From the NCBI RefSeq assembly GCF_036323735.1, contig NC_086033.1, positions 5,290,968 through 5,354,967 on the forward strand: DNA of 64,000 nt, written 5' to 3'. Numbering within the stretch: position 1 is the first letter of the stretch; the number at the start of each line of letters is the position of its first letter. The notes beneath the pieces were generated by a model. The model was given only the letters and a program-made list of their open reading frames with translations. It was not told the origin of the DNA and made no database searches. The stretch comes from Rattus norvegicus. Its lineage: Eukaryota; Chordata; Mammalia; Rodentia; Muridae. Positions 57,428 to 64,000 of the stretch are shown here, one piece after another. A program made the position numbers and the translations under genes.

Positions 57428-59244
57428 ATATCTAATAAAAAAATTTAAAAATATCGTTCCTCCAAAATTGCTGGAATTCAATAAATGTGCAGTTATAACC
57501 GATGCTTTATTATAAGGAATGCAGAGGCATACAGCTCTGTGTGTCCTGATCGCTTTTTATATTCCTATACTGAATGTTTTTATTTCCTCTAATGTATTAG
57601 AGAAATACTTGTGTTTCTCCTTTGTTTGTCATTATAAAGGAAGCTAAATTTGTGAGCACAAGGATAAAGGAAGGATAATTTTCGTCATGTATGTGGGATC
57701 CACAGAGCACGATACACTGTCTACATCAAGAGCACAGTTTCCTGTGCAGCTCTGGCTGGCTGTGAACTGATGGTGAAGCCTAAGCTGCATGAGACTTGCA
57801 GAACACCACTGTTGCCTTACACTTGTGCTGTTACAGAAGGAAGAACCACACACGACTCAGGACGGTCTTGTGAGTGAAGGGTTAAAGGTCACAATTTTAT
57901 TTATTGGCAAAAATTAATTTATTCGAGAACATTTTAAAGTGGGGAGTCAATGAGTTCAATGTATATAGCCTTAAGAATATAGCATATTAATTAAAAAACT
58001 AAAGTTAACAAATAAATAACAAAACTTCAAACGTAAACAAATAAAACCAAATGCATAAAACCAAACTTCAAACTAAAAACAAATATAACAAGTAATTAGT
58101 CAGCATTCAATTCCTGCTGATTCTTCAACATATAACTCCAGCCTGTTGCTGGCCTTGCAAACACAGCAGAACGGCAGGTAAGATGGTAAAAATCTCCTCA
58201 AGAGGAATGTAGACCTGCCTCACTCGGAGTGGTTGGTTGTTGATGGACAAGTCGTCAAAAGGTTAAACGTGAGGCGTGTTCCAGGCCACATCTCAAGGTC
58301 TTTCAAATTTAGCCCAAGATTGGTATGGTTACAAGGACTGAGATGTGGGAGGTGGTGTCAATCTTTGCACCCTCAGTGCTCCTGGTGGACAGTTCTGTCT
58401 CTGAGAGCTGTAGTCCTGGTCTGGGCCCTGGGAAAGCTTCTGCTGCAGTGTTCAGACCTAGGGGTGGAAAAGACCTGGTGAGGACCTGCCATGTCACTTA
58501 TCCCATACACAGCAGCACAATTCAGCAGGATAATGCAGGATGATCTTTCATCTGAGGTCATTCTCTCATGCCCAAGAGAGAAGGGTAAGAGATCCCACAG
58601 GCCTGCATATTTTCCCAGCTTTTCAAAATGCTAAAAATTGAACAGTGAACAGCAGATAAATCCAATGGTACATATATATTATATTTTAATATCATGTAGC
58701 AATGTCTAAATGTCAGGTGAGGAGAGATATGAACAACCTAGAAAACAATAGGAAGGCCTTGGAAGCCTGGCCATCTCTGAAATGAAGACTATTATTATTC
58801 CTCCAATGCAGGGAAATGCCTGGGGTCCACATCACAACCTCAATACCTGCAAAGACCCAGAGAAACAATATTTCAAGAAGTACATGCACACCGAAGTGAT
58901 ATTATATTTGGCAAGAATATGCTGCATGGAAATCTTGCCAAGGGTAGGCATTGAACTCTAAAGGAGATACTCATGCAGAAAATAAACTATACCACTCCTT
59001 TGTTTATGGGTATCGTAAAACTATTTGTGGGGAGACTTAAAGGCACTGGGCTCAGATAATACTAGAGAGCTCAGACTGGAGGGATCAGTACACAGTAGCC
59101 AGAATCTCTATGGATCACATACACTTCATGGATGAAATTTCTTTTAAAATGGACAAGAATAATATTCTGAGCTGCTCCTAGCTGACAGATGCTGAGAACT
59201 ATGTAGGAAGTCACACACCCAATAAGACAGTTTATAAGTATAGC

Positions 59245-59364
59245 TAATCTACTTGGGTCCTCTCATCCTGTGCTTTCAAACCATCTCAGTGACACCGAAA
59301 TAGTGCTGCATCTTCTCAGACAAGGCCTTTTGCTCAGTGACCAGTTTTTTCTGATTCAGGGGAT
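59245..59364 (-). CDS. Candidate further exon of gene A'
   Basis: Same frame as 1847..1966 (DEERMEESLQDPLNQKKLVT...SEKMQHYFGV) ending in TGA. It has the same phase conflict with exon 4 as in gene A. Coordinates rest on alignment to the first copy and may be off by a base or two. Confidence 0.45.
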
Positions 59365-60871
59365 CCTGCAGACTTTCTTCCATTCTCTCCTCATCCTGGT
59401 CATTAGATTATTTTGTCCATGGAGACAGGCATGTATACAGACTCAGACAGACAGACACCCAGACATACACACTTTTGAACTCACCCAAATATATTTGTTC
59501 ACACACACAAGCAGAATATTTTGCAGAATGTGGTTAGTTTCCCACTTAATGGTAATAGAAGAGATCACCCAGTCTACTATTGTGGCATAAAAAAAAAAAA
59601 CCTGGAATGGGGTAAGTACAGAGTGAGCATAGCCTAAAGACAGCTCAGCCAATAAAGTGTATTCCCCTGAAAATCAGAAATTAGAAATGTGACATCCAGG
59701 CCTGTTAGCCAAGCCTGCTTAGCAAGGTCACAAGGCTGTGCACAGGAGGCTGATTTCAGGCAACAGAGCACTGGGGGGGGCGGGGGGGGGCAGGTGAGCC
59801 TCTTCAGTCCTCTGCTCACTGTTTCCCAGTGCATGCAAAGTGAGCTGCATTTTCCAATATGAGGTCCCTTTACCATACAGTACGTGACAGGGCAGCCAAA
59901 CTACCAGCACAAACAGCTGGGAAATCTCCATAACCACAATCCAAGGTAAAACTTGGACTGGGATGCTATCAGATATAATTCGAGTGCGATAAGGCTGACT
60001 ACTTCAAAGCCAAATGGTGGCAGGTATAATCAAACTCAGCCACAGTCCATGGAAGGGCTGGACAACATTGTACCTTTTCACTTTCTGACTGATGGACATC
60101 TGGGTAATTTTGCTTCATGGCTGCTCTGATGTGAACCCCTACAACACTAATGTGCCACAGTTTCTCTGCTCACACCTACTTCTTGTTCTGGAATCGCTGT
60201 GTCAAAAGGTTGAAATTTCACAAGAGTTGTACATGGCTTCTCACAGGGCTACCCATTTGACACCTCCAGCAATGTCTGAGGGTCATCACTTTCCTAAACC
60301 CTCCTTACAGATGATTTTCACTCAGATCAAATGATTTTGAATAACAATGGTTAAGAGTGCCACAACACAACACAGGCTGAGTGCTTTGGACTATTTTGAG
60401 CCTAAGTTTCTGTCTGAGGCAAAGATGTGATTCCACCTCAGCATAACTCCTGGACATCTTCTGCCTGAAGATTCAACTCTAAGCAAATTAATCTTTCAAT
60501 TAACAAATTCCAGGCCAAACTCCAAAGCCAAGGTATATTCAACCAAGTTTAGGCCAATCTGGAGAGAAAGTGGTGGCAGGTTAATGATTAACATAACCTG
60601 GATGTTGAGAAGATACAACAAGCACGTGACCTTCCAGTGTTACTATACACCGAGAGCAAAGAAGGCAGAAGAGCCCTCAGTCATCAGTTTTGACACTGAG
60701 GTACATGGATTACACACAGCAGCCTCTCCTCACATCCCTGTACCACATTCCTGAGTTTTTCTCCAAGTAATGTCAATGTTGATGAATAGTTTTCCCACTG
60801 TAATAATTTCAATAGTGATCAAGACCCCATTAAGAACAGTTTAAAACTAATTGGAAAAATTGTATTTCCTC

Positions 60872-60919
60872 TTCTCTCTCTCTCTCTCCCTCCCTCTCTC
60901 TCTATCTCTCTACCTCTCT

Positions 60920-60963
<44 letters not shown>

Positions 60964-60983
60964 ATATATATATATATATATAT
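60872..60983. repeat. Interrupted (CT)n / (TA)n microsatellite
   Basis: Counterpart of 3440..3532, with CCCTCC, CTAT and CGATA interruptions and a duplicated TTGTTATA break in the TA tract. Confidence 0.93.
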
Positions 60984-61699
60984 TGTTGAATACAGATGAG
61001 GCAAAGGAAATGTTTCAAGTGAGAGCTTAGACATTGCTCTCCATACCTTATAGAGTAAACCTGTGTAGGGAATGTACTCCTTGGGCACACTAGGTTGAAA
61101 GAGTTGGAGAAAAATTTCCCTCTAATCCTCACGTATCTCACACAAACCCTCACCCTGAGAGAAGTCTTTCTTACATCCCTGTTCATCCAGTCAGCTCCAG
61201 GACATAAGCCACAGGAAAGAACACTAAAACACTGACATAAAACAGGACGGACAAACTGCTTCTCAAGCTCTGTCACTGTAAACCACGATTTAGACGGGCA
61301 GAAGGGAAGATTTTCAATGTACGGGGAAAAGGAGAGAAAGTCCACAAGCCCCATCATAATTGACAATGAGAGCCGTTCTTTTGGCAATTGAACTGAACTC
61401 TAATCAGTTCTGTGCACTACAAAGACGGCTACCACATGGCATCCCTCTAGCATAATGGCATGTAAGTGTGCAGTGTGTGATCAACAGATCCCCCTTAAGG
61501 AAATGCATTTTCTAGTTGAGCAGGAGGATTTGGTTGTCAATCCTCCAGTTTCTTGCATGAAGCTAACACCACAGAACTACTGAATAACTGGATGAGTCCT
61601 AGGAGAGCGTCTGGATAAGTTGGAGAAGGTTAAACTGGTTTGACTTGGTTTATGCTTAGATATCAGGAAAACCTGACCTTGATGCGTCATTCATCCTAC

Positions 61700-63076
61700 C
61701 TGAGGCTGCTTGATACAGGGATTTTCATACTGGCTTCCCCACAGATCCTTGTTGTTTCCTTAATGGACTCTTCCAGTGCAATCTGTTCCCATAGAAGCTC
61801 CCTGTTCTCATTCCGTGCTCTCTGGCCATTGTTCTTCAGCTCAAACAACTCAGTTAGGAGGGGGCAGAAGCTGCGGCTGAGACACAAAGAAAAAATGGTG
61901 ACTCCCAGCCAGTCTCCAACTTCCTCCCACGTCTCCAAGTCCATTACTCCTTCTAGGGTCCTGATCCAAAGAGAGCCCCAGATTATAGTCCAAGTCCACA
62001 GTAGCCATGGAGCATGACCTAGAGTCAGGTCAAATGGAGAAAAGAGCCACATTCCACAAGACTCAGTGCACTTCTCAAAAACCTGACACGATTGATTCAA
62101 GTTTTTCCCAGAGGAGGACATAATCCCTATGTGTGCTTATTTGTCCATTTTATTAGAATGTTGCTTGGAGGCCAATCTTTCTGTGTCCTGTGTGTCCTAG
62201 AGCCTTCCTTAGAGACAGGCTTCCTGGTTGCTTCAAACACTATAAAGCCTGATCCTCACTTTACTTCACAGATAAGAATGGGCTGACACATGCTGTGCCT
62301 AGTGCTGGGGTCACAGCCTTGTAAGTTACTCACCAGTACCAGTCATTTTCCAGTGTGAGGTGTGTACATTTGACCAAAGCTCTATTGACCTGCTCGCTCA
62401 TTTTCTTCATGTCGGTCATCACTTCCTCGTGCTGCATCGTGAGCATCTCGGACTCAAAGTTGTTCCTGTGGTAAGGCATGGTCCAAGGATGAAATAACAT
62501 TATGAATGAAGGATTCAAGAATTACATGAATTCAGACTGAATCCTGAACTACCCCAGCCTAGGAATGCCACACTTTTGCCCCTTGGTACTGGGTCCATTT
62601 GGTATTTATAAGTTTATTATTATGGACACAGGGACAGCAGTGCCAGCAAACAAAAGGAGGGAGCTGATTTGCTTGAGCTCCCTGAGGGGGTTTGAAGGAA
62701 TAGACTAGCTTGCCAAGAACATTCGAGGACCCTGTGTCACAATCCAGGCTCCAACTTAAGCCCATGAAGACTATTCTCCTGTTCTTAGGTAACAATTCTC
62801 AATCATAGAATCTATTGCTACATGAAAACCCAAAGGAACATGAACAGTATTTACAGGGAAAAGAATTTATAACACGCACCAGGAGATTCCCATGTGCGTC
62901 CACCTGAGCAGATGTGAAATGTTCTACTGCTCACAGTGAGGCTCTCACCCTCATCATTATCATGCCACGGAAATTGACACAGGATAATTCTCAGGCCAAA
63001 TCAGTACATAGAATACCCAGATCTTAAGTGATACACACAAACGCACTCACACATGCATACACACACACAAACTCAC

Positions 63077-63133
<57 letters not shown>

Positions 63134-63787
63134 ACAATTAGAATGCCAATTAAATATAAGGATGTGGCATTATCTCCCAATACAATGAATAAAATCAGAG
63201 AAAACCAATGATCCCCTGTTGTCAGTCCAGTCACACACTGTGAGGCAGCAAGTGGGATTGGGTCCTTCCAGCTCTTCACAGGAACTATTGAACCCAAAGC
63301 ACCTCCACGTCAATTACAACAATGATTGCTCATAATCAGAGCACCTAGAAATTCCCACAAGCCAACACCTGTCCAGTCTCCTTAAACCACACAATGAGAG
63401 CTCACACACTACTACCCTCACTCCCAGACTGTGATTCAATCAGGCCACAGGCTATGATTTACGTTTGTAGGAATTAAAATAGCCTGTGCCACCATCCCAT
63501 TCCCATCTGAACTTCACATTCTGATTCAATCAGGAAAGTGATTTTGACCATGAGGACACCCTGGAGTTGTAGCCTACTGTGATGTGAGGAAATGTGGATT
63601 TAACAGAACTTGCATTGTGACTACCTGTCATTTAAATTCTTTCCCGGGTAATCGGCCAGGATACTCCTGAGTTCATCTCTCTCCTTCTGCATCTTCTGGA
63701 GAGCAATTTTGATGTTCTCCAAACGCTTCATTCTCTCCTCTTCAACAGGTGTCGTGGAGGGTTGGGACGATGCCTTCTGATCAAACT
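61700..63787 (-). CDS. Gene A': duplicate of gene A, exons 2-4 (exon 1 beyond window)
   Basis: Exon 2 63625..63787, exon 3 62334..62465, exon 4 61700..61876 (minus strand), with the same lengths (163, 132, 177), splice sites and phases as gene A. Differences from A are few: in exon 2 the codon after the junction gives Phe for Ser (KFDQKASS), and R to S occurs in RDELRSILADY; in exon 3 LMKQ becomes LTMQ; in exon 4 NNAQRARH becomes NNGQRARN, and the end reads MKIPVSSSLR. No frameshift or stop is present in these exons. The first exon and promoter should lie just right of the window. The candidate later exon is at 59245..59364. Confidence 0.8.
63084..63130. repeat. (CT)n microsatellite in intron 2 of gene A'
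   Basis: Shorter counterpart of 5821..5882. Confidence 0.95.
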
Positions 63788-64000
63788 CTGTAGGTAGATA
63801 AACACCAGTAAACAGGCATATATGTGGACACAGTGTCAAGGAAAACTATGCTTACTCTAAACAGAAGTCTGAGGATGAACAGTTCTACAGATACAGTGAA
63901 TCCCTGACAGAGCAAGAAAGCTATCTTTAAACTGAACTCAGCTAGTTCCCTGTTCCCACCATCATAGCCATATGATGACATATGCCATCATAGATATAGA

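Larger units (their letters stand above)
57428..64000. repeat. Segmental duplication, second copy (pair of 1..6750)
   Basis: Direct-orientation repeat of the window start, cut by the window end. Differences are mostly single bases, with indels at microsatellites and a roughly 190-base loss near 62198. Spacing of the two copies is about 57.4 kb. Confidence 0.93.

Overview
The window looks like a piece of a murid, most probably rat, chromosome. It carries several BC1/ID-type SINEs with target-site duplications, B1 and B2/B3 SINEs, two nearly complete young rat-type LINE-1 elements (about 6.4-6.6 kb), older L1 fragments and endogenous-retrovirus remnants. It contains no bacterial-style gene organisation. 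The host genes are small split genes on the minus strand. They resemble the murid takusan / Spetex-2 / 'disks large homolog 5-like' family, in which exons derived from the N-terminal coiled-coil part of DLG5 have been amplified into a large cluster.

Layout: 1-8.1 kb holds gene A (minus strand, coding exons 7409 to 4248) with its promoter flank. 8.1-17.4 kb holds a Rrs1 fragment, an LTR with a tRNA-Gln-type primer-binding site, old L1 pieces, SINEs and an exon-like block of unknown identity. 17.4-23.8 kb is L1 copy 1 (plus strand, several disabling changes). 24-27 kb holds a possible pseudogene and an old minus-strand L1 ORF1/5' region. 27-31.2 kb is a decayed gammaretrovirus-like pol region flanked by a 200-bp direct repeat. 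32.2-36.5 kb holds gene B, a divergent paralogue that splices conceptually into one uninterrupted 207-residue frame, with a promoter flank carrying two perfect CRE palindromes. 36.9-42.5 kb holds a small local duplication and a patchwork of old L1 pieces. 42.9-49.5 kb is L1 copy 2 (plus strand, ORF1 intact, ORF2 with a single stop). 49.6-54.5 kb is mostly unassigned and includes a glutaredoxin-1 processed pseudogene. 54.5-55.5 kb is relic C, the promoter flank of a third paralogue without its gene body. 55.5-57.4 kb holds an ERV integrase remnant and L1 3' tails. From 57,428 to the end the sequence of positions 1 to about 6.75 kb is repeated in the same orientation (gene A', cut by the window end).

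The window therefore records at least two duplication layers. The old one gave A, B and C, which are recognisable by splice phase, exon size and promoter flank. A recent one gave A and A', spaced about 57.4 kb apart and still nearly identical. The conserved parts of the genes are exon phases 1-2-2, short coiled-coil exons and paired CRE-like sites 70-140 bp upstream of the start codon. Gene B keeps both perfect CREs, while A has lost both at their CpG. All coordinates and splice junctions come from reading the sequence; no alignment or database search was run.
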